In this document: piece by piece, positions 7,928-17,379 of the stretch
Numbering within the stretch: the first letter of the stretch is position 1
Layout: the number at the start of each line of letters is the position of its first letter
Assembly: GCF_006494425.1 (NCBI RefSeq)
Contig: NZ_VHIV01000002.1
Span: forward strand, 1,410,248-1,474,247
Length of the DNA stretch: 64,000 nucleotides
Direction of reading: 5' to 3'
DNA from: Bacillus dicomae
Lineage (GTDB): Bacteria > Bacillota > Bacilli > Bacillales > Bacillaceae_G
The notes under the pieces: model-generated
Told to the model about the DNA's origin: nothing
Database searches by the model: none
The model's input: the letters and a program-made list of their open reading frames with translations, nothing else
Translations under genes and position numbers: made by a program

Positions 7928-9214
7928 ATGTTTTGTTATCAATGTGAACAAACGCCAACAGGCGGTTGTAAAGTAATGGGTGTTTGCGGCAAGAATGAAA
8001 CGATTGCTAGTTTACAAGATACGATTGTGTTTGGGTTAAAAGGAATTGCGGCTTATCGTACTCATGCTGCTCAGCTAGGGTATACGGATGCATTTGTAGA
8101 TGCTACAACACAAGAAGCTTTATATATGACATTAACAAATTCTAATTTTAACGAACAAGAGCATATTGATATGGCTATGAAAGTTGGGAAATCAGCTTTA
8201 CGGGTGATGGAGTTATTGGATGAGGTACATACGAATCATTTTGGTGTGCCAGAACCTGTACAAATTACACAAAATCGTGTAGAAGGTAAAGCAATTGTAG
8301 TTACGGGCCATAATTTATTTGCATTAGAAGAACTATTAAAGCAAACAGAAGGAAAAGACATTAATATTTATACGCATTCTGAAATGCTACCAGCACACGG
8401 ATACCCGCAGCTGAAAAAATATAAACATTTAAAAGGAAACATCGGTAAGGCATGGTATGATCAAAGACGTCTTTTTGAAAAATTTAATGGTGCCATATTA
8501 GCTACAACGAACTGTGTTATGCCAATTAAAGGATCATACTCTGATCGATTCTTTTCATATGACATTGCAGGTTTAGAGGGTGTACAAAAAATTGAAAATG
8601 ATGATTTTACACCATTGATTCAAAAAGCGTTAGAACTTCCAGAAGTACATATGGAGTCGGATGAGCAGTTAGTAACAGGGTTTCATCATAATACAGTATT
8701 ATCATTAGCTCCAGAAATTATTGACGCAGTAAAAGAAGGGGAAATTAAACGTTTCTTTGTCATCGCAGGTTGTGATGCACCAGGGAAAGGTGGGGAATAC
8801 TATCGTGAATTAGCAACATCACTTCCACCAGAAACAGTTGTTTTAACAACTTCTTGTGGGAAATTCCGCTTTAATGATGTGGATTACGGTGTGGTACCTG
8901 GCACGGAAATTCCGCGTTACATTGACTTAGGACAATGGAATAATTCGATTTCTACAGTAAAAATAGCGGCCGCTTTAGCAGATGCTTTTCAATGTGAAGT
9001 GAACGAATTGCCAGTAAGTATTGTCCTATCATGGTTTGAACAAAAAGCAGTTGCCATTTTGCTCGGGCTATTTAGTCTTGGAATTCAAGATATTCGCATC
9101 GGTCCAAAGGCTCCTGAATTTATTTCACCTGGCGTACTTGATGTATTACAAGAAACATTCGGTTTAAAACTGATTTCAAATGCAGCAGAAGACATGGCTA
9201 TGATGTTATCGTAA
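7928..9214 (+). CDS. hcp: Hydroxylamine reductase / hybrid cluster protein
   Basis: 428 residues. The ATG at 7928 is chosen because the 4Fe-4S cysteine cluster begins immediately (MFCYQCEQTPTGGCKVMGVC; C3, C6, C14, C20), as in all Hcp proteins. Later conserved cysteines for the hybrid Fe-S-O cluster are in ATTNCVMP, IAGCDAPG and TTSCGKF, and a glutamate follows further on. The length fits the short form lacking the linker domain. The protein acts in the cytosol, reducing hydroxylamine or nitric oxide during anaerobic or nitrosative stress. The FNR-type site directly upstream agrees with that role. Confidence 0.95.
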   Translation: MFCYQCEQTPTGGCKVMGVCGKNETIASLQDTIVFGLKGIAAYRTHAAQLGYTDAFVDATTQEALYMTLTNSNFNEQEHIDMAMKVGKSALRVMELLDEVHTNHFGVPEPVQITQNRVEGKAIVVTGHNLFALEELLKQTEGKDINIYTHSEMLPAHGYPQLKKYKHLKGNIGKAWYDQRRLFEKFNGAILATTNCVMPIKGSYSDRFFSYDIAGLEGVQKIENDDFTPLIQKALELPEVHMESDEQLVTGFHHNTVLSLAPEIIDAVKEGEIKRFFVIAGCDAPGKGGEYYRELATSLPPETVVLTTSCGKFRFNDVDYGVVPGTEIPRYIDLGQWNNSISTVKIAAALADAFQCEVNELPVSIVLSWFEQKAVAILLGLFSLGIQDIRIGPKAPEFISPGVLDVLQETFGLKLISNAAEDMAMMLS

Positions 9215-9248
9215 CAGAAAAGATGTTTTCATTTAATTGTGGCTTTAT

Positions 9249-9295
9249 AAATCATTTGTATGTGCGTGAGTAAACCATACAAATGATTTGTTTTA
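9249..9295 (+). terminator. Rho-independent terminator of hcp
   Basis: Arms at 9249-9262 (AAATCATTTGTATG) and 9276-9289, 13-nt loop, then GTTTTATT. Confidence 0.8.
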
Positions 9296-9352
9296 TTAAT
9301 AAAGAGGGTATTATTTATATATAAATTTTATGATTTTATAAAGCTTTTAAAG

Positions 9353-9512
9353 GGTAACGCCACACGCCTATCAACCAAAGGTTTTAATATATCCTCAAAA
9401 CGGAAATTTTATATCTCTACAGTTATTTATGGGAATTTAGCTCATTTTTTTCGTTTTTGAGAAGTGCGTATTTCCTAAGTTGATGGTAATGTGGTGCTAC
9501 CCAAGAAGTGCT
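9353..9512. repeat. IS231-end-like inverted repeat element
   Basis: The left end GGGTAACGCCACACGCC then TATCAACC and the right end TTGATGGTAATGTGGTGCTACCC (read in two parts) are imperfect inverted copies enclosing about 110 bp of non-coding AT-rich DNA. The inner bases resemble the IS231 terminal repeat (CATGCCCATCAACTTAAG, from memory). It looks like a small non-autonomous element or a pair of relic ends beside the germination operon. The right end lies 26 bp from the stop of the GerC-type gene. Confidence 0.5.
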
Positions 9513-9537
9513 TAAAAATTATTATTTTGAGTTCATC

Positions 9538-10647
9538 TTACTTGATTGTACCCATTCCACCAATTTTAACATGTACATTAACTTTAACATCAGCCTTCGA
9601 TAATGCTTTTCCCCATTGCTTTTGGACCCTTTTCCAATCCTTATATGTATACGCTCGTGCATACACTCCAAATCCTATAGGGTCAATTTCTGCTTTTTGT
9701 ATTTTCTTTATGAAATGTTCTAAATCACTTTCCAACTCCTTTTCAATGCTTTTTTCTAATCTCTCCGCTTTATCCCTAACATTAAAAGGGAACAGTCGTT
9801 CTGAAATTAGAATTCTCGTATGTACATTTATATTAAACAAAAAATTTTTTTTATATTGTACGCTTGTTTTTACTTTGATACCTTGAGTATTAAAACTTAA
9901 CCAATGTTTTTCTTTGCTTTCAGATTGTAGCGGTACGGCAATAGTAAATGGAAATTCTCCCTGTATCTTATTTTGTAAAATGCTTAATAATAAATTTTCT
10001 TTTGGTGTAATAGTTAGCTTATATCTATTCTGTTCATCAAGTAATGTAGAACCTGTCAACTTTAAATTATTATCCTTTTTAAGTGCACTTACACTCGCTG
10101 TCATTCCTTTTTCTTTTGTTTGGTTATGAAAATCTTGAAGAGTCGTTTTTACAGTAATATTTCTTCTATGTCCAGTCTCAATTAGTTTTGTCAAAAATAT
10201 AGGAAGACGAGGTTTATTTTTAGGAGCATAATAAATTATGTCTGAAACAGATCCATCCACAGCAACAATTTTTGAAGTAACCGTGTTTTTAGGATCTCGA
10301 TAAAAAGGATCTAAATAATCAGCCCACTTCTTTTGTTTTAAAAGTCGTTTACCAATCAAAATAAGTTGTGTCTTGCTCCCTGATGTCAAGGCCATAACCA
10401 TGGTATCAAATTTTTCACGAGAGTTTCGCACAGTAACAGATTTTACACCATATTGTTCCTCTTTAATCTTAGCCTCTTTATTGAAAACAGGACTGGATAA
10501 GTATACTTTCAAATTATCATTTTCATCCAAATCTAAACCCAGTATAAGCGTGAGTGTAACATCCTCTACATTCATTTGGTCTAAATCTGAACACCCTGTG
10601 AGTAACAGTAGCAGAATTAAAACACAATACAATATTTTTTGCTTCAA
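9538..10647 (-). CDS. Spore germination receptor subunit C (Ger(x)C lipoprotein)
   Basis: 369 residues. It has a lipoprotein signal peptide, MKQKILYCVLILLLLLTGCS, with lipobox LTGC (Cys19), then the Ger(x)C pattern: DLDQMNVEDVTLTLILGLD and a long alpha/beta body ending KADVKVNVHVKIGGMG. The C subunit is lipid-anchored on the outer face of the spore inner membrane and assembles with the A and B subunits to sense germinants. Its ATG overlaps the stop of the B gene by 4 bp, so translation is coupled. The germinant cannot be predicted. Confidence 0.9.
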   Translation of the reverse strand: MKQKILYCVLILLLLLTGCSDLDQMNVEDVTLTLILGLDLDENDNLKVYLSSPVFNKEAKIKEEQYGVKSVTVRNSREKFDTMVMALTSGSKTQLILIGKRLLKQKKWADYLDPFYRDPKNTVTSKIVAVDGSVSDIIYYAPKNKPRLPIFLTKLIETGHRRNITVKTTLQDFHNQTKEKGMTASVSALKKDNNLKLTGSTLLDEQNRYKLTITPKENLLLSILQNKIQGEFPFTIAVPLQSESKEKHWLSFNTQGIKVKTSVQYKKNFLFNINVHTRILISERLFPFNVRDKAERLEKSIEKELESDLEHFIKKIQKAEIDPIGFGVYARAYTYKDWKRVQKQWGKALSKADVKVNVHVKIGGMGTIK

Positions 10648-11744
10648 TGTGCTTCCCTCCGAAAGTATTTTTTGTAGATTAAGTTATATATCCATAAAAA
10701 TACAGGGAATAAGAAAGCTAATACAAGTCCACCTTTCGATGTGAGATTTTGAAATAGTTCAGATTCATTCCATGAGGGATGAATCCAAAACGTTACTATA
10801 ATTACTGCCAATAATAAAATAGATACTTGAAGAGTATGATCTTGTTTTCCAATTAGTCGACTAGAACAAAAAGCAGCTCCGTATACACAAGGAATCCATG
10901 CAGTAGAGACGACAAGTAAGTAAATAGATAATAAAATCATATCAAACCGTTCTAAAAAACGAAATTCAATAACTTTAAGTAAGTTTAGTACGGGTTGATT
11001 AAACTCTAAAATTGCATCTGGACTGAAGTATAAAAAGCAAATAACTATAGTAAATAGATAAAATATAAATGTTAAGGTATTTGCTATAATAATGCCTTGC
11101 GTTGCATATTGCTTTTTTTGTAAAAAAGGATACAGAAAAAATGCCATTTCAAATCCTATAAAGGAAAAGATAGTAGATGGAACAGCTGAAAATATAGGTT
11201 TCCAACCCTCCTTTAATAATGGAAGAAAGTGTAACCAATTGCTATCTTTTAATGGTATGAAGAAAAAAAATGGAATCCACATTGTCATATAAAAACATAA
11301 TTCACAGTATCGACCTATTATCCGAACACCATTGCGTGCAACCAGAAAGGTTGGAATAGAGAACAAAAACAAAATAATATAGTCGGCTGTTTTTGGAAGA
11401 AGCCAGGCCTTAATATAAAGCATGCCATTAATTAGAACTGTCCATGCGTAAAAAGCAAAATATATCATATAAAGAATAATTACTATGCTACCAATGATTT
11501 TTCCAAAAAATCGAATAAGAATTTCATATAAGGTATCATTTGGATAGTGTTTCGCTGTTTGAATTAGTAAAATGCTGGCGGTCATAGCGCAAAACCATCC
11601 AATAAATAGTGCTATCCAGCTATCTGTGCCAGCTTTTTCTGCAAGTACCCTTGGAAGGGATAGGACTCCAGTTCCCACTTGTGAGGCATTAATAATAAAA
11701 ATATATTGCATGACAGTGATGTCATTATGTGCATATTTTTTCAT
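10644..11744 (-). CDS. Spore germination receptor subunit B (GerAB-type permease)
   Basis: 366 residues with about ten membrane helices and the GerAB/APC signature at the N-terminus (MQYIFIINASQVGTGVLSLP). This subunit is thought to bind the small-molecule germinant. It starts 4 bp after the A subunit stop codon and overlaps the C subunit, giving a compact A-B-C operon. Expression in the forespore (sigma G) is expected for the family but no clear promoter could be fixed. Confidence 0.92.
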   Translation of the reverse strand: MKKYAHNDITVMQYIFIINASQVGTGVLSLPRVLAEKAGTDSWIALFIGWFCAMTASILLIQTAKHYPNDTLYEILIRFFGKIIGSIVIILYMIYFAFYAWTVLINGMLYIKAWLLPKTADYIILFLFSIPTFLVARNGVRIIGRYCELCFYMTMWIPFFFFIPLKDSNWLHFLPLLKEGWKPIFSAVPSTIFSFIGFEMAFFLYPFLQKKQYATQGIIIANTLTFIFYLFTIVICFLYFSPDAILEFNQPVLNLLKVIEFRFLERFDMILLSIYLLVVSTAWIPCVYGAAFCSSRLIGKQDHTLQVSILLLAVIIVTFWIHPSWNESELFQNLTSKGGLVLAFLFPVFLWIYNLIYKKYFRREAH

Positions 11745-11748
11745 ATTT

Positions 11749-13284
11749 TCACCCTTTATCAGGATTAGTTTCTTTGTGATTCTTTGTAATATTTTTGGAT
11801 CTTCTCTTCATTGACCACAAAGGAAAGCGAACGAACGTGTCCTTCATACCTGAAATGTGAAAAGGGGACAAAGGACTACCATAAGGAGTACCTAAGGATT
11901 CTAAACTTACAAGATGTGCAATTATAGTCATCCAGCCGATAATAATTCCTACAATTCCAAATAAAGCAGCTAATAACATCATAGGAAAACGTAATAATCT
12001 TATTGCCAAACCCATTTCATAATTAGGAACAATAGAAGAAGCTATAGTTGTAACAGCAACAATAATAATCATAATATTACTCACAATCCCTGCTTGAACA
12101 GCAGCTTGTCCAATCACAATACCTCCAACAATCCCTACGGTCTGGCTAATGGGAGTGGGTAAACGAAGGGCAGCCTCTCTCATCATTTCTAAGGTAATCT
12201 CCATAAGTAAAGCTTCTATCACTGGAAGAAACGGAACACGTTCTCTTGATTCTGCAATTGATAAATAGAGCTGTACAGGGATAACTTCATAATTAAATGA
12301 AATAAACGCTACATATGTTGCAGGTAATAATAAAGCTATAAAAAAACCTATAAAACGTAGTAATCTAACAGAGGAAGATACTAACCAACGTGTGTTGTAG
12401 TCATCTATCCCTTGAAAGAAAGAAATGAAATTTATGGGGGCAATCAATACATTTGGACTTCGATCCACAACAATGACGTATCTCCCCTGAAGAATGTGAG
12501 ATACAGTTGAATCAGGTCTTTCGGTCAAGATGAACTGTGGAAATGGTGAATAAGGGTTATCCTCAATAAACTCAATTATTTCACCAGTATTAATAATCGA
12601 GTCCACCTCAATATTTTGAATTCTAGTTTCCAATTCCTTAAGTACATCTACAGAAGCTACATCTCTTAAATATAAAATAGATACTTTGGTCTTTCCTCTA
12701 CTACCAATAAAAACCTCTTTTAATACTAATTCTCTGTTAGGAATATACCTTCGTATTAAAGCTATATTTTGACTAGACGTTTCTACAAATCCTTGATGAG
12801 TCCCCTTTAGAGAGATTTCATTTTTAGGTTCTGTTATATCTCTTTGTGGCCACCCTTTTGTATCTAGTTGATATCCTGCGTCTAGACCATGAACTAATAA
12901 TATGCTGTCCCCTTGAAAAATAGCATTTTCGAATTGATTCCAAGTATTAATTATTTGAACTTCTCCTATTGTGACAGGGAGACCATTACTAATTTCAAAC
13001 GTTGTATGCATCAAAGGGGACAGTATATTATTATGAATAGATTGTGTATCTGTTAATCCTGATAAATATATTAGAGCAGCTTCTGATTTATTTACTAGTT
13101 GAAATTGACGAATTACCAGATCTGGAGCTTGTTGAAAATTTTTTTGAAGATTATTTATGTTTTGGAATAAGTCACAGTTGATGTTATGATTCTCTACATT
13201 TTCTTTCTGTATATTTGAAGTTCTATTGTCTTGATTATCTATAGAATAACGTCCTTGTTTCAAAAATTTAAAAATAGGAAACAC
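11749..13284 (-). CDS. Spore germination receptor subunit A (GerA family)
   Basis: 511 residues beginning at a GTG (13282-13284) preceded by GAGGGGAG. It has an N-terminal soluble region of about 290 residues containing the GerA landmarks (DLVIRQFQL, SILLVHGLDAGYQLDTKGWP, YVIVVDRSPNVLIAPINFISF). Four to five membrane helices follow, including LRFIGFFIALLLPATYVAF and RLPTPISQTVGIVGGIVIG. It forms the germinant-gated receptor or ion channel with the B and C subunits in the spore inner membrane. It is not assignable to a named B. cereus receptor from sequence alone. The operon is flanked by IS231-like repeats. Confidence 0.93.
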   Translation of the reverse strand: MFPIFKFLKQGRYSIDNQDNRTSNIQKENVENHNINCDLFQNINNLQKNFQQAPDLVIRQFQLVNKSEAALIYLSGLTDTQSIHNNILSPLMHTTFEISNGLPVTIGEVQIINTWNQFENAIFQGDSILLVHGLDAGYQLDTKGWPQRDITEPKNEISLKGTHQGFVETSSQNIALIRRYIPNRELVLKEVFIGSRGKTKVSILYLRDVASVDVLKELETRIQNIEVDSIINTGEIIEFIEDNPYSPFPQFILTERPDSTVSHILQGRYVIVVDRSPNVLIAPINFISFFQGIDDYNTRWLVSSSVRLLRFIGFFIALLLPATYVAFISFNYEVIPVQLYLSIAESRERVPFLPVIEALLMEITLEMMREAALRLPTPISQTVGIVGGIVIGQAAVQAGIVSNIMIIIVAVTTIASSIVPNYEMGLAIRLLRFPMMLLAALFGIVGIIIGWMTIIAHLVSLESLGTPYGSPLSPFHISGMKDTFVRFPLWSMKRRSKNITKNHKETNPDKG

Positions 13285-13691
13285 AACATAGACTCCCCTC
13301 GAAAAGACTTTTCAATATGTTTATTGTGTATATTTTATTGAGATTTATTCCACTATTTACTGATTTGGAGATTTTCCCCAACGTAGTAAGCCAAATCTAA
13401 TCTAATCCCGACTACTGACTGGGATATCCAGGTTTAGATTTTTCACATATACATTCGTGTTTAATTTCAAGCGAGAAAAATAGTATGTACCTCGTTGATC
13501 CATTTGATCTAAGTCTACCAATGAAAAATAACCCAAATCATGAATACATAAATCTCCTAATCGTAAATAAATTTTAAAAAATGGAGGGAATTACGAAAAC
13601 TTCCATATATATGGGGGATAACCGAAATCTGGAAAAGAAAAAACAAGAGGATTAACTGAAAAAGGAAAATTAGATGTTCAACGAATAACAG
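13285..13691. other. Intergenic region with an interrupted inverted repeat
   Basis: Upstream of the germination operon. At 13392-13441, AAATCTAA...AATCCC pairs with GGGAT...TTTAGATTT around a bulge. Weak sigma-G-like elements (GGAATA and AATATAC on the minus strand) occur near 13335-13360, but I would not rely on them. 13450-13690 shows short broken reading frames (for instance around [16 protein letters not shown]) suggesting decayed coding DNA. Confidence 0.35.
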
Positions 13692-13961
13692 ATGCATTAC
13701 AAGGTAATCGACGTTGTTACCTCAAGTCCATACAATCGTTCAATTCTAACTTTTCAGCAGTTAGCGAAGCAAATAGGACAAGAAGTTTTAGTATTTGAGG
13801 ACTTTAAAGAGAGAATTTTTATTGCTGAAGAGGAACGAATGTCGGATAAAGAATTATTATCTATTGTTTTATCAAGTATTACAAAAGGGGACCCAAGAAT
13901 TATCGAAGATTTTCCTACGTCTGTTCAACCTTTTAGAGAAAAACGGACGGAAATCTCATAG
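13692..13961 (+). CDS. Hypothetical protein, possibly frameshifted
   Basis: An 89-residue open frame, [20 protein letters not shown] and onward, with a plausible alpha/beta composition but no convincing ribosome site. After it stops at 13961, another frame continues to 14043 with protein-like sequence ([19 protein letters not shown]). One frameshift would fuse the two into about 115 residues. It could be a decayed gene or two unrelated fragments. No family is recognised. Confidence 0.35.
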   Translation: MHYKVIDVVTSSPYNRSILTFQQLAKQIGQEVLVFEDFKERIFIAEEERMSDKELLSIVLSSITKGDPRIIEDFPTSVQPFREKRTEIS

Positions 13962-14137
13962 ATATGAGAAAAAGACAGTCCTTGATATTATGGGTGTTGT
14001 CTATGAGTATAGTGGACTTGGAAAACAAAAGAAAGTAGCATAAGTTTTAAAAATGATACCTATCTAGGTTTATTTGGTATGTTCATTTTTAAGGATACAA
14101 AATATTTGAATTTTTTTCGTTCATTTTATTTTCCATC

Positions 14138-14215
14138 TTAAGTTGATGGGGATAGGGTAACACCACATACCCATCAAGCTAAAATTTTGAAGTCCCCATG
14201 CCCATCAAGCTAGTA
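14138..14215. repeat. Cluster of IS231-end-like sequences
   Basis: CTTAAGTTGATGGGG (a right-end orientation) is followed by GGGTAACACCACATACCCATC then AAGCTAA and by CATGCCCATCAAGCTAG (two left-end orientations). The 12-mer CATGCCCATCAA equals the IS231 terminal repeat as I remember it. Together with the copy at 9353-9512 these bracket the germination operon, as in a mobile insertion cassette. Confidence 0.5.
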
Positions 14216-14404
14216 ATTTCAAGTATCCCCCAAATGAAAATTCTATTATTTTACAGTAATTTACGCATGTAAACTTTGATAAATTTAAGACTGAATATTT
14301 CTAATAATGAAACTAATATTTCTATAAATTCCAAGTATTTTCTTTTTTGTGAAAAATGATACATTTGGGATATGAGTTACAAAACTATTAAAGGGGGATT
14401 TTTT

Positions 14405-14914
14405 ATGTTCAAGAAATTAGTAGTCGGAGCATTAGCAACAGGTATTGCATTAACTGGGGGGATTGGTGCAGCATCAGCTGATACAGTAAAACCTATTTCA
14501 GCTGATAGAATTGAAAGTATAGTTGAAAATACAAATGAAGTCGAAAGACCATTTGTACCAAATTTTTCTGATAAAAATAATCTTATTGGAGAAAAAGCAC
14601 TTGCAGCAGTTAATTGGGGATATTCCGGTAATTATAATTTTTCTACATCAATTCAAGTGAAAAAAACTGTATCTGTAGCAGACAACGGAACTATTGGAGT
14701 AGCTATTCAAAATAATAAAAATTTTAATTTTAACGTTGTAGTAAAAAGTTTATCATCAGGAAACACCGTAACCCATAATGTAAAAGGAGGGCCAATGAGT
14801 GGTAGCGATTATGTTTATAGCTTCTTTGGTCCTATGAAGGCAGGAAACTATGTTGTAACTCTAGTAAATACAGATGGTTCATGGCACCAAGGCACTGTTT
14901 GGCTTGGATGGTAA
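14405..14914 (+). CDS. Secreted protein of unknown function
   Basis: 169 residues from the ATG at 14405, preceded by AAAGGGGGA. A clear Sec signal peptide, MFKKLVVGALATGIALTGG then IGAASA, is cleaved before DTVKP. The mature part has a low-complexity linker and then a beta-rich domain of about 95 residues (VNWGYSGNYNFSTSIQVKKT ... GNYVVTLVNTDGSWHQGTVW then LGW) with no cysteines. The repeated short strands and aromatic end suggest a small beta-sandwich. It may be an extracellular binding or bacteriocin-like protein, but I do not recognise it. It is monocistronic with a strong terminator. Confidence 0.7.
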   Translation: MFKKLVVGALATGIALTGGIGAASADTVKPISADRIESIVENTNEVERPFVPNFSDKNNLIGEKALAAVNWGYSGNYNFSTSIQVKKTVSVADNGTIGVAIQNNKNFNFNVVVKSLSSGNTVTHNVKGGPMSGSDYVYSFFGPMKAGNYVVTLVNTDGSWHQGTVWLGW

Positions 14915-14936
14915 TTACTTAAATTTATTTATTTTT

Positions 14937-14973
14937 GAACAGACTTTTCAAAAAAGAAAAGTCTGTTCTTTTT
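14937..14973 (+). terminator. Rho-independent terminator
   Basis: GAACAGACTTTTC / GAAAAGTCTGTTC around six A residues, followed by TTTTTAATT. Confidence 0.88.
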
Positions 14974-15009
14974 AATTCTGCACATCCCTTTGTTTTGGAG
15001 ATGCTGATT

Positions 15010-15200
15010 TAGTGGGCCTGCCACATCGCTATCAGGGGTACGTCAAGAATTCGTTCTTTTTTGACTCAACACAACACACATATGTACACCATTTTTCTAT
15101 TTTCGATATGGTGATCTCTAATAACAAAGTAAAAATAAGATTGAGATATTTCGATCTTATTTTACTTTGTTTATTGGCATGCCCATCAATCTTTTATTAT
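15010..15200. repeat. Relic repeat region with a long hairpin
   Basis: It holds GGCCTGCCACATCGCTATCA at about 15015, a hairpin ACAAAGTAAAAATAAGAT (15124-15141) / ATCTTATTTTACTTTGT (15154-15170), and GGCATGCCCATCAATC at about 15177. The flanking motifs are IS231-end-like. A frame of 83 codons across this segment looks accidental. The rest of 14974-15530 has no clear gene; a 30-codon Arg-rich frame (15331-15423, ending PIRRRAFR) lacks a ribosome site. Confidence 0.4.
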
Positions 15201-15530
15201 AAAGTGGCCCTTGAATATATTTTTTTATTGACAGACACAAAAACGATTCATTTGCTGTATTGATAATTTGTAGATGTTATTATAAAATGTTTATGTATAT
15301 ATAAACGTATTTTATTTTCGTTTAGTTTTAATGGAGAGATTAAGTAATGTTAATAACAATAAAATGATGAATATATCACCTGCAAAGAGAATGAAACCAA
15401 TACGGAGAAGAGCATTTCGTTAAAAAATTTGAAAAATAAGCGTTATTAGGTCTTGAAGAAAAATAGCTAGAAAAGTTATAAGCATATGGAAAATAGGTTT
15501 ATACAAAAAGTCCTAAAGGGGGACGGAATT

Positions 15531-16847
15531 ATGGAACAAAGAAAGTATTTGGTAACACCTCAAGATCGAATGAATTATGTATTAGGTCTTTATTCTGCAG
15601 ATCAACAAATTAATGCAGTTCTTTATTTTCCTGTAGGTATATCAAAGGACATACTTGAAGAATCAGTAAGGATAACGTTACAATTGCAGCCAGTTTTGAA
15701 CAGCAGGTTTGTAGAAGATGATATTCCTTACTGGGAGGAACATTCATCTGACACTAACGCATCTATTTGCTTTTTTGCAGAAGGAAATAATCAAGAACTT
15801 GAAATAATGGCAATGGATTTTATTAAGGAACCTGGTGATCGTATTGATGGGCCTATGGTTCAAACAAAATTATTACGAGGCACTACAATAGATATGTTAG
15901 TTGTGAAATTATCTCATCTATGTTCAGATGGTACAGGAGTCAAGGAATATATTAATTTACTTGGAACAATTTATACTCAACTTTCCTTGGGACGATCTAA
16001 GAATCAAATTATAAAGGAATTTGGTAAGGAAAATGAGAGTTTTCGAGATCAATCACATGTATTCAAATATGCTGGAATATCGGACATAAAAAGTGCGTAT
16101 CGTCCTAACCAAGAACAACAGGCATCGTTATGGTCTTTTCCATCTAAACCTAATAAAAATAAATTCCCCCAAATGTCCGTACGACGGTTGAGACATGAGC
16201 AAACACTACGTCTAACCCAATGGGCAAAAGGACAACAGGCTACCTTGAATGATGTAATCATGGCTGCATACTTCCGAGCTTTATCACATTTCACTGTGTA
16301 TGCAGAACCTCGCACCGTAGAAAAAATGATCGGTTTGACAATTGATTTACGTCGATACCTGCCTAATTATACAACTGGTGCTATTTGCAACTTATCCGGT
16401 ATGGAAATGCCAGTGATTAAAATGGAAGACGATGAAACATTTAAGCAGACTCTTGTTCGAGTTAAACAATCAATGGATAAAATAAAGTCTCAAAATCCAG
16501 GTCTTTCTTCAGCAGCAGGAATGGAGCTACTAGCAGAAATGAAGCTATCTACAGTGAAGGAAATGTTTAATCAGCAATATGAACAGGCTGTACAGATGGG
16601 AATGGCGTTGCCGTTACTGACAAATTTGGGAGTAATCGCTGATGAACCTATTCAGTTTGGTGAAATTCAAGCTGAGGATGGGTATATGACATCACCTATT
16701 ATGTATGCACCATTCTTTTCAATGGGAGCAAGCTCTTATAATGGAAGGCTTACATTTACGATCGGTTATCATGCGCCGGATACATCAAAAGAAAAGGTAG
16801 AAAAATTTTTAGATAGTGTTGTGAATCAACTATCAGAAATAAAATAA
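15531..16847 (+). CDS. Condensation-domain-like acyltransferase (alcohol acetyltransferase superfamily)
   Basis: 438 residues. The ATG at 15531 follows AAAGGGGGACGG and is preferred to an upstream start. The active-site motif HxxxDG is present as SHLCSDGTG near residue 135, inside the two-lobed chloramphenicol-acetyltransferase fold (RMNYVLGLYSADQQINAVLY at the N-terminus, LTIDLRRYLP and NLSGMEMPV in the C lobe). Relatives transfer acyl groups to alcohols, amines or peptidyl carriers. No carrier protein or NRPS gene is nearby, so it probably acts alone on free acyl-CoA. It is flanked by repeat relics, so it may be horizontally acquired. Confidence 0.75.
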   Translation: MEQRKYLVTPQDRMNYVLGLYSADQQINAVLYFPVGISKDILEESVRITLQLQPVLNSRFVEDDIPYWEEHSSDTNASICFFAEGNNQELEIMAMDFIKEPGDRIDGPMVQTKLLRGTTIDMLVVKLSHLCSDGTGVKEYINLLGTIYTQLSLGRSKNQIIKEFGKENESFRDQSHVFKYAGISDIKSAYRPNQEQQASLWSFPSKPNKNKFPQMSVRRLRHEQTLRLTQWAKGQQATLNDVIMAAYFRALSHFTVYAEPRTVEKMIGLTIDLRRYLPNYTTGAICNLSGMEMPVIKMEDDETFKQTLVRVKQSMDKIKSQNPGLSSAAGMELLAEMKLSTVKEMFNQQYEQAVQMGMALPLLTNLGVIADEPIQFGEIQAEDGYMTSPIMYAPFFSMGASSYNGRLTFTIGYHAPDTSKEKVEKFLDSVVNQLSEIK

Positions 16848-16889
16848 AAGAGAATATAGAGAACAGATTTCTAACAGAATTGTATTTTA

Positions 16890-17030
16890 GTTAGGGGTTC
16901 GTATCATGTACGGATAATCTCTGGAAATTTTCTCTGACCGCACTTGCCTTTATGCTTTATATGCAATGGGAATGGTAGTGGGAAACAATTTGTATCGTGA
17001 AAAAACAAGATATAACGGTATGAAAACAAT
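16890..17030 (+). pseudogene. Fragmentary coding remnant
   Basis: Two overlapping frames carry protein-like sequence (TLWKFSLTALAFMLYMQWEW in one, YALYAMGMVVGNNLYREKTR in another), which suggests a gene broken by frameshifts. No start with a ribosome site, and no family recognised. A hairpin (17031-17074) ends it. Confidence 0.25.
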
Positions 17031-17074
17031 AAAACAGAGCAGATTTAAAATACCCTTTGAATCAGCTCTGTTTT
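17031..17074 (+). terminator. Hairpin terminator
   Basis: AAAACAGAGC-A-GATT pairs with AATC-A-GCTCTGTTTT. An IS231-end-like CTAGTTTGATGGCCC follows at 17076. The rest of 16848-17260 shows no gene. Confidence 0.55.
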
Positions 17075-17263
17075 GCTAGTTTGATGGCCCTTACAACAGA
17101 AAATGTATATGTTTTTGTTGTAGAGCATTCTTTAACTTACTAGTTATATGGATAGTTCAACATAAAAAAAGTAGCCTGTATCCGATTGGGATATAGCGGA
17201 TTTTAAATTTTTTTGAAAATAAAGTTGACATTCTATCTACTCAGTCATACAATGTAGTTGTAA

Positions 17264-17350
17264 TAAGTAATACTGAATAGTGTAGTTTTACTCAAAAGCT
17301 ATTCAGTAAAAATTCGCCTTAGTACTCTGTGATACTGAATATAAGTCAGA
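17264..17350. promoter_or_regulatory. Repeated TACTGAATA motifs before padR, candidate PadR operator
   Basis: AAGTAATACTGAATAG (to 17280) and CTATTCAGTA (17299-17308) form an inverted repeat, and GTGATACTGAATATAAG follows at about 17329. The same motif recurs before the ABC transporter gene, which suggests one regulator for both transcripts. Confidence 0.55.
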
Positions 17351-17379
17351 CAGAATAGGGGGTAAAGGAGGATCATAAC

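Noticed and set aside
15012-15263. 83-codon frame near the long hairpin
   Set aside because: No ribosome site, the frame passes through inverted repeats and IS-end-like sequence, and its composition is not protein-like.
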